Shown here one piece after another: positions 8,293 through 19,224 of a stretch of DNA of 64,000 nucleotides. This stretch comes from CAZBME01 sp964645835 (GTDB lineage Bacteria; Desulfobacterota; Syntrophia; Syntrophales; UBA8958). The position numbers and the translations under genes are program-made. The notes under the pieces were generated by a model. That model was not told where the DNA came from and did not search any database. It saw only the letters and a program-made list of their open reading frames with translations. The DNA lies in the NCBI GenBank assembly GCA_964645835.1, contig CAZYDG010000043.1, positions 1 through 64,000 on the forward strand. The letters are read 5' to 3'. Within the stretch, counting starts at the first letter, position 1. Every line of letters starts with the position of its first letter.

Positions 8293-8340
8293 GAAAAGCA
8301 CTGTAGATTAGTTTTAACCTCGCGGTTAAAGCAACCCGTT

Positions 8341-9873
8341 TTAGAAGGTCAAGGTCAGTTTGTGTGTAAGCAGATAGTTGTCCTTGGTCTTCGCATTGTT
8401 GTCATATCCCTTGAAGTAATCGCCGACCCAGAGGTAACCGCCGCCGACCATGTACTCGAGGTTGTCAAAGATCTTGTACGATACTGTCAAGTCGAATTCC
8501 GTTCCGTATTTATCGGAGGTGAATTCCTTAACAGTTGCGCCAGTTAAAGCACCAGCTGACCCGACAGTACCGACGTCATTCTTCGGTTTCTTGTCTGCGG
8601 TTGCATATGTCAACGCTGCATGGATGTTCATTTTTGCCATCGGGGCCACATCGGCATAGAGCTGATAGAACCAGACGTTATCCATGTAGTAGCTGTTGTA
8701 ATATGGTGCGCTTGTCCGCAAATTCCTGTCTGCTACGGTCGTGTTACCGAACATGGGGCCCATGGCATCGACATAGTCCGAATTCCACAGAATGAGGCAG
8801 TCGTTCTTCGTTCTGTTACCGTTCAGAGCATACATCAAGCTACCGGTGACCTTTGTGACATCCTGATTGTCATCGCCAGATACGTAAGCGAATTTACCGC
8901 CGATGGAGACGGGCTTGAAGGTGTACTTGGCATTGATCTGACCACCAATCTGGGTTGCATCGATATCTTTCCTGCCAAGGTTTTTCCCAGCATCCTCATA
9001 CTTTGCCAGGCTTCCAAAGATGTAAATACCATCCAACATAAGATCAAAGTTACCAAAGTTGAATTTGGCTGTGGGCAGCAAAACGCTCAGCGCTGATACA
9101 GAACCTGTACCTACTGCTGTTGTTCTCCCCTCAGCAAACTTGGCGTTGGGATTACGAAGCTGTTGCCAGATGAATCCGGCCTGGCCCTGTTTGAATGCAT
9201 AGATGAACCCTGCATCGTAGACTTCCTTGTCGGAGTCCATGCCCCTGCCGATGGCGGGGTTGCCGGCAGCGCCGCCCTGATAGAGGTCCAGAGCAGGTTC
9301 CTGGCGTTTTTCAATAGCGAGAACACCCGTGAAATTACCAACCTTCCCAATGTACTTGATGCCGGGATAGGTGTTGTTGCTGGTGACCCAGTTGTTACCC
9401 CAAGAGGTAAAGTTCTGATAACCGACCAAGAACTGGCCGATGCCCGTCGTAATGTCCATGTAGACGCGGCTGAAGTTGATGTTCTGTGAAGCGTATGCTC
9501 CGGCGGCGCCGTTGCTGTACCGGCCTTCCGTCTGCTGCATGGTTGCAGGGTTGCTCCATCCCGACCATACCGTGCTGCCCCACATATTTTCCAGAGCATC
9601 GAAACGGGTGACCAGTTTCAGACCTTCCTGAACCTTGAACTCCGTGTTTACGCGCAGGCGCTGATCGATCATTTTGGCGGCGCTGCGGTTTGCATTGCTA
9701 GCCCAAGACGGATCGTTCGAAGCCTGTGTGCTTTTGTCCAGCAGTGAGGGGTTATCTGCGATAAATCCCTGAACATAGTACTGACCGCTTACCTTGACAT
9801 CGACGGCGGCAGCGGGCATTGCAAAAGCCGCAATCAAGCCAAGTGACAACATGACTACCCAAAATCTCTTCAT
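8341..9873 (-). CDS. Outer-membrane beta-barrel protein (porin-like)
   Basis: The predicted preprotein has 510 residues. The signal peptide MKRFWVVMLSLGLIAAFAMP ends in AAA before VDVKVSGQYYVQGF. The rest alternates polar and aromatic residues in short strands with Asn/Gly/Tyr-rich turns and ends in LTHKLTLTF; a terminal Phe is the signature recognised by the BAM machinery. No cysteine-rich or enzymatic motif is seen. Such proteins in Desulfobacterota are abundant general porins. The start at 9873 is chosen over an upstream ATG at 9945 because it opens the signal peptide and is preceded by CAGGAGGAACAA. It is monocistronic, with a strong terminator and a long 5' region, consistent with high expression. 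Confidence 0.85.
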   Translation of the reverse strand: MKRFWVVMLSLGLIAAFAMPAAAVDVKVSGQYYVQGFIADNPSLLDKSTQASNDPSWASNANRSAAKMIDQRLRVNTEFKVQEGLKLVTRFDALENMWGSTVWSGWSNPATMQQTEGRYSNGAAGAYASQNINFSRVYMDITTGIGQFLVGYQNFTSWGNNWVTSNNTYPGIKYIGKVGNFTGVLAIEKRQEPALDLYQGGAAGNPAIGRGMDSDKEVYDAGFIYAFKQGQAGFIWQQLRNPNAKFAEGRTTAVGTGSVSALSVLLPTAKFNFGNFDLMLDGIYIFGSLAKYEDAGKNLGRKDIDATQIGGQINAKYTFKPVSIGGKFAYVSGDDNQDVTKVTGSLMYALNGNRTKNDCLILWNSDYVDAMGPMFGNTTVADRNLRTSAPYYNSYYMDNVWFYQLYADVAPMAKMNIHAALTYATADKKPKNDVGTVGSAGALTGATVKEFTSDKYGTEFDLTVSYKIFDNLEYMVGGGYLWVGDYFKGYDNNAKTKDNYLLTHKLTLTF

Positions 9874-10359
9874 TTGTTCCTCCTGATATTTTTTTTGTTT
9901 CATTTGCTTGACCCTTTCCGGGCATGTAACTGGAAGGGCCTTCAAACCATAACCGCTCTTAACACTTAATTAACTTGCCTACTTGTTATGCTGCCTATCC
10001 GGCACCACCTCCCCCTCTTATAAGTAAGTTGCGAAAAACTAGCATCCTATTTTTTAGATGTCAAGCATTTTCGACAATTATTGCCGCCCTAAATGAAATC
10101 TTCGTCAAAAATGTCGTTTGCATATAATGTGCCATGCTCACTTTTGATGGACTCTTTAATAATTTAGATGCACGAGTGTCAAGTTGTAATTACTAATGGT
10201 ATCATTTCGAAGGAACAATGGATCTGAGAAAATCCTTTTGATACCGGAATAATATTATTCTTGCTACGCTCTTAAGAAATTAACCCTTCTATCACTGCTA
10301 GCAACTGATCAAAGGCCAGAGCCTACAATCGATCGGATCGGTGGCAGCAGTCTCAAAGG
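9874..10359. other. Non-coding AT-rich spacer, probably holding the porin promoter
   Basis: About 490 bases between the porin start and the next open frame. It is AT-rich and has no convincing ORF, RNA fold or repeat. The porin promoter must lie in the right-hand side read on the minus strand, but I could not choose a -35/-10 pair with confidence. A TATAAT (10115-10120 region, plus strand) occurs without a good -35. Confidence 0.4.
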
Positions 10360-10671
10360 TTGACACGACACCTTAGAGGCATCTCGCGATTACAGCAAGT
10401 TTCTTCCATGAATGATTGCGGTATCTATTCAGGGGCAGGAACTCGAAATGACATATTAAGCTCATATCGCAGAATGAAAATGGATGTTGATGATACCGGG
10501 TCTTCAGCGCATTGCGACAATGACACGGTCGGTTACGTCATGTGTGGTAAATATGCCACATCTGATGCCTTGGCCGGTCTTTATAAAAAGAGGATGAAAA
10601 GCTCACTGACGGGGCTTGAAAATGGCGCAAATTATAAAATATTCCTTGACACTAAGGGGCAATTGATATAG
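10360..10671 (+). CDS. Doubtful small ORF
   Basis: A 103-residue frame with an internal ATG at about 10408. The translation (for example GTRNDILSSYRRMKMDVDDT) matches no family I know and has no signal peptide or membrane helix. No good ribosome-binding site precedes either start. It sits in the spacer before acs, followed by about 125 bases without coding features. It may be a decayed or chance frame; comparison with relatives would decide. Confidence 0.25.
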   Translation: MTRHLRGISRLQQVSSMNDCGIYSGAGTRNDILSSYRRMKMDVDDTGSSAHCDNDTVGYVMCGKYATSDALAGLYKKRMKSSLTGLENGANYKIFLDTKGQLI

Positions 10672-10797
10672 TGCAAGCCCGTTACGATGTAATCCCCTTA
10701 ATATCCCGTCGGCGTCCTAAGGCAAGATGCGAAGGGGGCTAATTCAATCCGCAAAAAACCGTAATAAAACTATAGTAAATGGAGGTAACAAAATCAT

Positions 10798-12768
10798 ATG
10801 GCAGAAGAGAAAGTACAGTTGAAGGAAATCTATCCCGTACCGGAGAAGATCAAAAAAATGGCTTATATCAGTGGTCGGGAAGCTTACGACAAACTGTGGA
10901 AGCGTTCCATCGAAGAACCGGATGCCTTCTGGGCCGAAATTGCGAATGAATATGTAGAGTGGTTCAAACCCTTTGACAAGGTTATGGATTACAACTTTGA
11001 CATCAAAAAGGGCCCCGTTTACGTTAAGTTCTTTGAAGGCGGAAAGCTCAACGTTTCTTACAATTGTCTGGACAAAAACCTGAAGACACGGGCAAATAAG
11101 GTGGCGATTCAGTTTGAAGGCAATGAGCCCGGCGATGATCGTGCAATTACCTACAAAGCGCTCCACGAACAGGTATGCAAGTTTGCCAATGTTCTAAAGG
11201 CCCAGGGTATTAAGAAGGGCGATGTCGTAACCTTATTCCTGCCCATGATTCCCGAACTGGCGATTGCCATGCTGGCCTGCACCAGGATCGGCGCCATCCA
11301 CAGCATCGTCTTCGGTGGTTTCAGCTCCGATGCCCTTCGTGACCGGATTCAGGACTGTAAATCGAAACTCCTCGTGAGCTGCGACGGAACCTTCCGCGGC
11401 GCCAAAGCCGTTCCCCAGAAGGATAATGCCGATGCCGCCCTCAATGAATGCCCATCCGTCGAGAAACAGGTGGTTGTAAAGCGTGTCGGCGACAAAATCA
11501 AATGCAACTGGGTTGCCGGCCGCGACTTGTGGTGGGATGATGAAATGGCGAAGGCTTCCGCAGTGTGCGAGGCCGAGTGGATGGATGCGGAAGATCCCCT
11601 GTTTATCCTCTACACCTCCGGCTCAACGGGCAAGCCCAAAGGCGTTATGCACACCACGGGCGGTTATCTGACCTATGTCGCCTACACCCACAAAATGATC
11701 TTTGACTATAAGGAAGAGGAAATTTACTGGTGTACCGCAGATATCGGCTGGGTTACGGGCCATTCCTATATCGTTTACGGTCCCCTCTGCAATGGCGCTA
11801 CTTCCGTCATGTTTGAAGGTGTGCCGAACTACCCCGATGTTAGCCGTTTCTGGAAGGTCGTGGAAAAATATAAGGTCAATATTTTCTATACTGCACCGAC
11901 AGCCATTCGCGCTGTGGCGAAAGAGGGCAATGAGTGGGTCAAGAAGGCCGACATCTCTTCGCTCCGAATTCTCGGTACGGTTGGCGAACCCATCAACCCC
12001 GAAGCCTGGAATTGGTACTACAATGTTATCGGCCGCGGCGAATGCCCCATCGTCGATACATGGTGGCAGACAGAAACAGGTGGCATTCTGATTACACCCC
12101 TCCCGGGCGCCATCGCAATCAAGCCCGGTATGGCGACCATGCCTTTTATGGGTGTTGAGCCTGTTCTCGTTGATGATGAAGGCAAGGAGTTCACCGAGAC
12201 GGAAGCCTCGGGCGCTCTGTGCATCAAACGGCCCTGGCCCGGCATTATGCGCGGTGTCTATGGCGATCCCAAACGTTTCCAGGAAACCTACTTCGAACAG
12301 TTCCCCGGCTACTATGTAACGGGCGACGGTTGCCGGAGAGACAAAGACGGCTATTATCAGATTACGGGCCGTATTGATGACGTTATCAATGTGTCCGGCC
12401 ACCGGATGGGAACGGCGGAAGTGGAAAGCGCCCTTGTGGCACATGCCAAGGTTGCCGAGGCGGCCGTTGTCGGTTATCCCCACGACATCAAAGGTCAGTC
12501 CATCTATGCCTATGTTACTCTTAAGAGCGGCGTAGAGAAGTCGGATGAACTTAAAAAAGAACTCGTCGCTCATGTCCGCGTTTTGATCGGACCCATCGCC
12601 ACACCGGAGAAAATCCAGTGGGCCGATGGTCTGCCCAAGACCCGCAGCGGCAAGATCATGAGAAGAATTCTGAAGAAAGTGGCCGCCAACGACATTTCGA
12701 ACCTGGGCGATACATCGACCCTGGCCGATCCGTCAGTTGTCGACGACATCGTAAAGAACAGACTATAA
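10798..12768 (+). CDS. acsA: Acetyl-CoA synthetase (AMP-forming)
   Basis: A 656-residue, full-length enzyme that interconverts acetate, ATP and CoA with acetyl-CoA, AMP and PPi in the cytoplasm. Visible motifs are the P-loop-like YTSGSTGKPKGVMHT (about 272), the substrate-pocket region GTVGEPINPEAWNWYY, WWQTETGG, the hinge GRIDDVINVSGHRMG and the C-terminal TRSGKIMRR with the catalytic, acetylatable lysine at about 619. The start has a good GGAGG 10 bases upstream. It precedes etfB-etfA and an Etf-linked membrane Fe-S oxidoreductase. In Syntrophus aciditrophicus an Acs of this kind has been reported to run in the ATP-forming direction from acetyl-CoA, AMP and PPi. Whether this one does is inference from context. 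Confidence 0.95.
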   Translation: MAEEKVQLKEIYPVPEKIKKMAYISGREAYDKLWKRSIEEPDAFWAEIANEYVEWFKPFDKVMDYNFDIKKGPVYVKFFEGGKLNVSYNCLDKNLKTRANKVAIQFEGNEPGDDRAITYKALHEQVCKFANVLKAQGIKKGDVVTLFLPMIPELAIAMLACTRIGAIHSIVFGGFSSDALRDRIQDCKSKLLVSCDGTFRGAKAVPQKDNADAALNECPSVEKQVVVKRVGDKIKCNWVAGRDLWWDDEMAKASAVCEAEWMDAEDPLFILYTSGSTGKPKGVMHTTGGYLTYVAYTHKMIFDYKEEEIYWCTADIGWVTGHSYIVYGPLCNGATSVMFEGVPNYPDVSRFWKVVEKYKVNIFYTAPTAIRAVAKEGNEWVKKADISSLRILGTVGEPINPEAWNWYYNVIGRGECPIVDTWWQTETGGILITPLPGAIAIKPGMATMPFMGVEPVLVDDEGKEFTETEASGALCIKRPWPGIMRGVYGDPKRFQETYFEQFPGYYVTGDGCRRDKDGYYQITGRIDDVINVSGHRMGTAEVESALVAHAKVAEAAVVGYPHDIKGQSIYAYVTLKSGVEKSDELKKELVAHVRVLIGPIATPEKIQWADGLPKTRSGKIMRRILKKVAANDISNLGDTSTLADPSVVDDIVKNRL

Positions 12769-12780
12769 CTAGATGTAATG

Positions 12781-12810
12781 GGGGGGCGGTTTTTTAATCC
12801 GCCCCCCTTT
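12781..12810 (+). terminator. Terminator after acs
   Basis: A perfect 9-bp stem GGGGGGCGG / CCGCCCCCC with a T-rich loop and TTT immediately after. It lies 12 bases past the acs stop and separates acs from etfBA. A second, AT-only inverted repeat (ATAAAATT...AATTTTAT) follows at about 12811-12835. Confidence 0.9.
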
Positions 12811-12888
12811 ATAAAATTATAAACAAAATTTTATAACACTGAATGGCGGTTCGGTTTTTAACCGGTGACATTCGGGAAGGAGGAAAGT

Positions 12889-13659
12889 GTGAATATTGTT
12901 GCATGTGTAAAGCAAGTTCCGGATACGGAAGCCCAGATTAAAGTCAAAGGTGATGGATCAGGGATTGAAGAGGGTGGAATTAAATGGGTCATGAACCCCT
13001 ACGACGAGTTTGGTGTTGAAGAAGCCCTCAAAATAAAGGAAAAAGCCGGTGGTGAAGTTACGATCGTGTCCGTCGGTCCTGCCCGTGCGATGGAAACCAT
13101 CCGCACTGCGCTGGCAATGGGCGCCGACAAGGGCATCCATATCGATGACCCCTCCCTGTATGAAGCCGATGCCTATGCCACGGCAGAAGCTCTTGCCGCA
13201 GCGATCAAAGGCGTTCCCTTTGATATCATTTTCTGCGGGCAGCGCGCCATTGATGATGACTCCGGCCAAGTCGGTTCCATTCTGGCCGAGCTCCTCGGTA
13301 TTCCCCAGGTAACCATGGTGACGAAGCTGGAAGTTGCCGGTGTTGCGAAGGCAACGACGCCCATCGAAGGCGCCCAGCTGGTGATCGAATCCACCTTGCC
13401 CTGCGTGGTAACGGCGACAAAGGGTTTGAACGAGCCCCGTTATGCATCCCTCCCCGGGATCATGAAGGCCAAGAAGAAGCCGGTGGATGTGAAGAATGCC
13501 GCAGCCCTTGGTGTAGCGGCCGCTTCAAAATCCAAAGTAGCCAAATTCGTACCGCCTCCCGCAAGGCCTCCCGGAAAGATTATTTGCGCGGACGATACGC
13601 CTGAGGGTAAGGCAGCTGAGTTGGTAAAGCTCCTCAGAGAAGAGGCAAAGGTTATCTAA
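12889..13659 (+). CDS. etfB: Electron transfer flavoprotein beta subunit
   Basis: A 256-residue protein starting at GTG (12889) with a strong AAGGAGG just upstream; an earlier GTG at 12865 lacks a site and adds a non-conserved tail. The N-terminus MNIVACVKQVPDTEA, the conserved MNPYDEFGVEEAL and the AMP-binding segment GQRAIDDDSGQVG are standard EtfB features. With EtfA it forms a soluble FAD/AMP heterodimer that takes electrons from acyl-CoA dehydrogenases. The next gene (etfA) begins 29 bases downstream and the membrane oxidoreductase follows, so the set forms the route from beta-oxidation to the quinone pool. Confidence 0.95.
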   Translation: MNIVACVKQVPDTEAQIKVKGDGSGIEEGGIKWVMNPYDEFGVEEALKIKEKAGGEVTIVSVGPARAMETIRTALAMGADKGIHIDDPSLYEADAYATAEALAAAIKGVPFDIIFCGQRAIDDDSGQVGSILAELLGIPQVTMVTKLEVAGVAKATTPIEGAQLVIESTLPCVVTATKGLNEPRYASLPGIMKAKKKPVDVKNAAALGVAAASKSKVAKFVPPPARPPGKIICADDTPEGKAAELVKLLREEAKVI

Positions 13660-13688
13660 TTTATTCTTGATCACGGAGGAATGTAAAA

Positions 13689-14660
13689 ATGGCAAAAGGT
13701 GTTTTTATAGTAGCAGAACAGAGAGACGGCGCCTTGAGAAAGGTCAGCTTCGAGTTGGCCAGCACAGCCCGGAAACTGGCCGATCAGTTGGGCGAAGAAG
13801 TCAGCGCCGTTCTGGTTGGTAAAGGCGTAGAAGGCCTGGCCGCTGAACTTGGAAAATATGGTGTGGATAAAGTATACGTGGCGGATGACGCTGCGTTTGA
13901 ATTATATACGACAGGCGCTTATGCTCAGGCAGTCGCCAAGATCGTGAAGGAAAATGATGCTGCCATCCTGCTTCTGGGCGCTTCGGCTCAGGGTAAGGAC
14001 CTCTCCGCCGCTCTCGTGGGCAAGCTGGCCACGGGTATGGCGACGGACTGCACGGATGTCAAGATTGACGGCGGTAAGCTTCTCGCGGTCCGTCCGATGT
14101 ATGCCGGCAAGTGCTTCGGTGAAGTGGTCGTGTCTGGAACCCCCCAGATGGCCTCGATCCGTCCCAATGTGTTTCCCCTCGTCGAAAGTGCAAAAGCTGC
14201 GGCTGTCGTCAAATTTGACGCCGGTGTCGCCGATGTGAAGACGAAGGTTCTCGAAGTGCAGAAAGAAGCCTCCGGTAAGATTGACGTAGCCGAGGCCAAT
14301 ATTATAGTTTCCGGTGGCCGCGGTATGAAGGGTCCCGAGGGCTATGCGATCCTCGAAGAGCTTGCTGCTCTTCTGGGTGCGGCTGTCGGCGCCTCCAGAG
14401 CCGCTGTGGATGCCGGTTGGCGTCCCCAGTCGGACCAGGTCGGACAGACCGGTAAGGTCGTTTCACCGAACCTGTACATTGCATGCGGTATTTCCGGTGC
14501 TATTCAGCATCTGGCGGGGATGAGCTCCTCGAAATACATCGTGGCTATCAACAAGGACAATGAGGCCCCGATTTTCCAGAAAGCCGACTACGGAGTTGTT
14601 GACGATCTCTTCAAGGTCGTACCGGAAGTGACAAAAGAAGTCAAAAAGCTCCTTGCATAA
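13689..14660 (+). CDS. etfA: Electron transfer flavoprotein alpha subunit
   Basis: A 323-residue protein. The N-terminal domain begins MAKGVFIVAEQRDGALRKVS. The C-terminal FAD-binding domain shows SGGRGMKGPEGYAILEELAA, GASRAAVDAGW, QVGQTGKVVSP and the NKDNEAPIF segment, all typical of EtfA. It carries FAD and forms the electron-transfer heterodimer with EtfB. A ribosome-binding site (CGGAGGAATG) precedes the ATG. A strong terminator hairpin lies 17 bases after the stop, before the membrane oxidoreductase gene, so expression of that gene may be lower than that of etfBA. Confidence 0.95.
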   Translation: MAKGVFIVAEQRDGALRKVSFELASTARKLADQLGEEVSAVLVGKGVEGLAAELGKYGVDKVYVADDAAFELYTTGAYAQAVAKIVKENDAAILLLGASAQGKDLSAALVGKLATGMATDCTDVKIDGGKLLAVRPMYAGKCFGEVVVSGTPQMASIRPNVFPLVESAKAAAVVKFDAGVADVKTKVLEVQKEASGKIDVAEANIIVSGGRGMKGPEGYAILEELAALLGAAVGASRAAVDAGWRPQSDQVGQTGKVVSPNLYIACGISGAIQHLAGMSSSKYIVAINKDNEAPIFQKADYGVVDDLFKVVPEVTKEVKKLLA

Positions 14661-14676
14661 ATAAGTAATCAAGACA

Positions 14677-14705
14677 GGGGGCGGGTATCCGCCCCCTCGT
14701 TTTTA
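14677..14705 (+). terminator. Hairpin terminator between etfA and the oxidoreductase gene
   Basis: An 8-bp perfect GC stem GGGGGCGG / CCGCCCCC with a 4-base loop (GTAT), followed by TCGTTTTTA. The next gene's ribosome-binding site (GGAGG) begins right after the T run. It may act as a partial terminator or as an mRNA 3'-end stabiliser within the operon. Confidence 0.85.
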
Positions 14706-14715
14706 TGGAGGCAGT

Positions 14716-16947
<2,232 letters not shown>

Positions 16948-16965
16948 CAGGTTTTAATTAATATG

Positions 16966-17002
16966 AAAAAAACGGGGGCGGCTAGAAACCGTCCCCGTTT
17001 TT
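16966..17002. terminator. Bidirectional terminator between convergent genes
   Basis: An inverted repeat AAAAAACGGGGGCGG...CCGTCCCCGTTTTTT with a 7-base loop. It has an A tract on the left and a T tract on the right, so it can stop transcription from both the oxidoreductase gene (plus) and the acyl-CoA ligase gene (minus). Confidence 0.9.
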
Positions 17003-17024
17003 TATTACCTCCAGGATGTCATTC

Positions 17025-18488
17025 CTAAGATTCAATGTTTTCCACAAACTCCACCTCACGGGGATGCTTGTAAGATGAAAGATAGCTTCGGCAATGCCGC
17101 ATGATTTCCTTTTCATCGACCATCGCTCCTGGACGCCGGACGATCTCGGCCTTTACAATTTCGCCGCGCATAAGATCTTCTTTAGCCAAAACCTTTGCCT
17201 TAAGCACAGCCGGGTGCATCTCCAGGGCCAGTTCCACCTCGCGCGGATAGACATTGAAGCCACTTGTGATGATCATCCGTTTCATCCGGCCCGCAAGGAA
17301 GATGTAGCCGTCATCGTCCATCCTGGCGAGATCTCCTGTATGAAGCCAGCCGTCACGGATTACCTGGTGAGTTGCCTCATCATCCTTGTAATAGCCTTTC
17401 ATGATATTATCGCCTCGTACAATCAATTCCCCAACAGTGCCTACGGGTACGTCCACGCCTTGTGGATCGACGATCCGGGCTTCTGTTCCGGCAACGACCG
17501 TGCCGATGGAACCGGGCTTCAAAGGAAGGTCAAGCCGCGTCACCGTACAAACGGGAGATGCCTCTGTCAAGCCGTAGCCCTCGACAAGGGTGGCACCGAA
17601 CTTCTCTTTAAAAAGCGGAATAAATTCGGGAGGCATGGGAGCGCCCCCGGTGACACAGAATTTCAGAGAAGATAAATCGTAATTCTCCCCGCCTTTATGA
17701 AAGAGCATACCAAGAAAAAGTCTGGGAACGGCGCACGTGTAGGTTACACCTTCTCTTACAATAGCCTGAAAGATACTGTCCAGCGTGAAGCGCTCGAGCA
17801 GCACAACGCTGGCGCCGATGCGAATGATGGCCAGCATATTGGCGACGGCGCCGAAAGAGTGAAAAAATGGGATGACGGCCATGCCTCGAAAACGGTAATC
17901 GGCATCGAAAAACCATTTGAGGAGTTCCGATTGCGTCAAAAGGTTTTTATGGGTCAGGATTGCGCCCAGTGGTTTTCCCGTCAGGCCGGCTGTGTAAATC
18001 ATAACCGCCGGGTCATTAAGATCAATGTCGGGCATTTCGAATTCAGGAATACCGCGCCGGATAATAGTCATAAACTGGGAATCACAGTCCATGCCGAGCG
18101 TGGTTATGATTTCCCGGCAAAGGGGAATTTCTTCCTTGATCTCTTCAAAACGCCGGGCGGAACTATCCACTGTAATAAATATCCTGGCGTCGCTGTTGCC
18201 AAGGAGGTGTTTCAATTCATAGGCGGTGGATAAGATGTTCAATGTAACCGCCACAGCGCCTACTTTTTGCACTGCAAAATAGGATACTAAAAATTCCGGA
18301 CAATTGGGAAGCATGATTGCAATTTTGTCATTTTTCTTGATGCCTGTCGCCATGAAATGCTGGGCCAAAGCGTTCACGGCCTCGTTAAATTGCCTATAGG
18401 TCAGTCTGCTATTTTCATGGATTAGAAAAATATGATCGCTATAATTCCGGCAGGTTTCTTCCAACATCTGACCCAAGTTTCTCATCAA
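17025..18488 (-). CDS. AMP-dependent acyl-CoA ligase-like protein, C-terminus short
   Basis: A 487-residue member of the ANL (acyl-CoA synthetase) superfamily: LTYRQFNEAVNALA, IMLPNCPEFLVSYFA, EGYGLTEASP, GDLARMDDDGYIFLAGRMKR and SGFNVYPREVE are all in place. Two features are odd. The nucleotide motif reads YTAGLTGKPLGA (residues 165-176) rather than YTSGTTGxPKG. The protein ends at HPREVEFVENIES, about 15-20 residues before the usual LPxTxxGKxLR motif that holds the catalytic lysine. A terminator follows directly, so the missing end is not present in another frame nearby. It could be a thioesterification-competent but adenylation-poor variant, or a decaying gene. The substrate is probably a fatty or aromatic acid; this cannot be settled here. 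Confidence 0.8.
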   Translation of the reverse strand: MMRNLGQMLEETCRNYSDHIFLIHENSRLTYRQFNEAVNALAQHFMATGIKKNDKIAIMLPNCPEFLVSYFAVQKVGAVAVTLNILSTAYELKHLLGNSDARIFITVDSSARRFEEIKEEIPLCREIITTLGMDCDSQFMTIIRRGIPEFEMPDIDLNDPAVMIYTAGLTGKPLGAILTHKNLLTQSELLKWFFDADYRFRGMAVIPFFHSFGAVANMLAIIRIGASVVLLERFTLDSIFQAIVREGVTYTCAVPRLFLGMLFHKGGENYDLSSLKFCVTGGAPMPPEFIPLFKEKFGATLVEGYGLTEASPVCTVTRLDLPLKPGSIGTVVAGTEARIVDPQGVDVPVGTVGELIVRGDNIMKGYYKDDEATHQVIRDGWLHTGDLARMDDDGYIFLAGRMKRMIITSGFNVYPREVELALEMHPAVLKAKVLAKEDLMRGEIVKAEIVRRPGAMVDEKEIMRHCRSYLSSYKHPREVEFVENIES

Positions 18489-18579
18489 TTCAATCCCCTT
18501 TCAACTCAAAATAATTTTTTAGTCCTTAGCATAATGATGATCTTTTTCCAACCAGATAGATATTCTCCGGAGATTCCCC

Positions 18580-18606
18580 TTGATTGAACCGGCATTTTTG
18601 TATAAT
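18580..18606 (+). promoter_or_regulatory. Candidate sigma-70 promoter for the 18690 gene and folD
   Basis: A perfect TATAAT (18601-18606) with a TTGATT 15 bases upstream, 83 bases before the start at 18690 and in a non-coding gap between divergent genes. The spacing is shorter than the optimum of 17. No competing strong -10 was found in this gap. Confidence 0.5.
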
Positions 18607-18689
18607 GAAGGAAGCAACTCAGGAAGTTCTTGATCAACATTGGTTTTAATATGGTAGTAATCCCAAATCGAATTCGAGGAGATTGGAAA

Positions 18690-19223
18690 ATGAGGAAAGC
18701 TTTAATGGTATCATGGCTGTTGTTGAGTTTTGTAAGTGTCTCTTTTGCCGCAGACCTGAAAGTGGGAGACAAGGCTGCCGGCTTTAAGCTGAAGGACCCG
18801 ACGGGAAGGGAATATTCACTGGAATCCCCTCTGTATAAGAATAAAGTGGTCGTTATATTTTATGCAGATCCCGGCTCAAAAGACCTAAATAACGATCTGC
18901 AGAATAACCTCAAAGCGGCAAGAGAAAATGGGAAAATTGATAAGAAAAACTACGAGGGCCTTGGAATCGTAAACCTCAAGGACAGCATGGTTCCAAATTT
19001 TGTCCTAAAAGGCATGATTAAGAGCAAGCAGGAAGAAACCAAAGCTGTTATCCTCATGGACCCTGACTATAGTGTTATTAACCTTTGGGGTTTATCAAGA
19101 AATACATCCAATATTATTATGCTGGATAAACAAAGAACTTGTCGTTATCTTTACAAAGGGAAGGTACCCAGGGCTGATATCGATAAGGTGATCGGCTTAA
19201 TCCAGCAGTATCAGGGAAAATAA
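18690..19223 (+). CDS. Exported thioredoxin-fold protein (YtfJ/redoxin-like, no Cys pair)
   Basis: A 177-residue protein with a signal peptide (MRKALMVSWLLLSFVSVSFA) followed by LKVGDKAAGFKLKDPTGREY, the opening of AhpC/TSA and YtfJ-type thioredoxin folds. The strand VVVIFYADPG sits where redoxins have their CxxC or peroxidatic Cys, but no Cys is there; the only Cys is near the C-terminus. A catalytic thiol function is therefore unlikely and the family role is unknown. The start at 18690 is chosen because it opens the signal peptide and has GAGGAGATTGGAAA before it. It ends 1 base before folD and is probably co-transcribed with it. Confidence 0.75.
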   Translation: MRKALMVSWLLLSFVSVSFAADLKVGDKAAGFKLKDPTGREYSLESPLYKNKVVVIFYADPGSKDLNNDLQNNLKAARENGKIDKKNYEGLGIVNLKDSMVPNFVLKGMIKSKQEETKAVILMDPDYSVINLWGLSRNTSNIIMLDKQRTCRYLYKGKVPRADIDKVIGLIQQYQGK

Positions 19224-19224
19224 T

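Noticed and set aside
11623..12573. Long minus-strand ORF opposite acs (316 codons)
   Set aside because: It mirrors the codon bias of acs; the translation has no recognisable domain.
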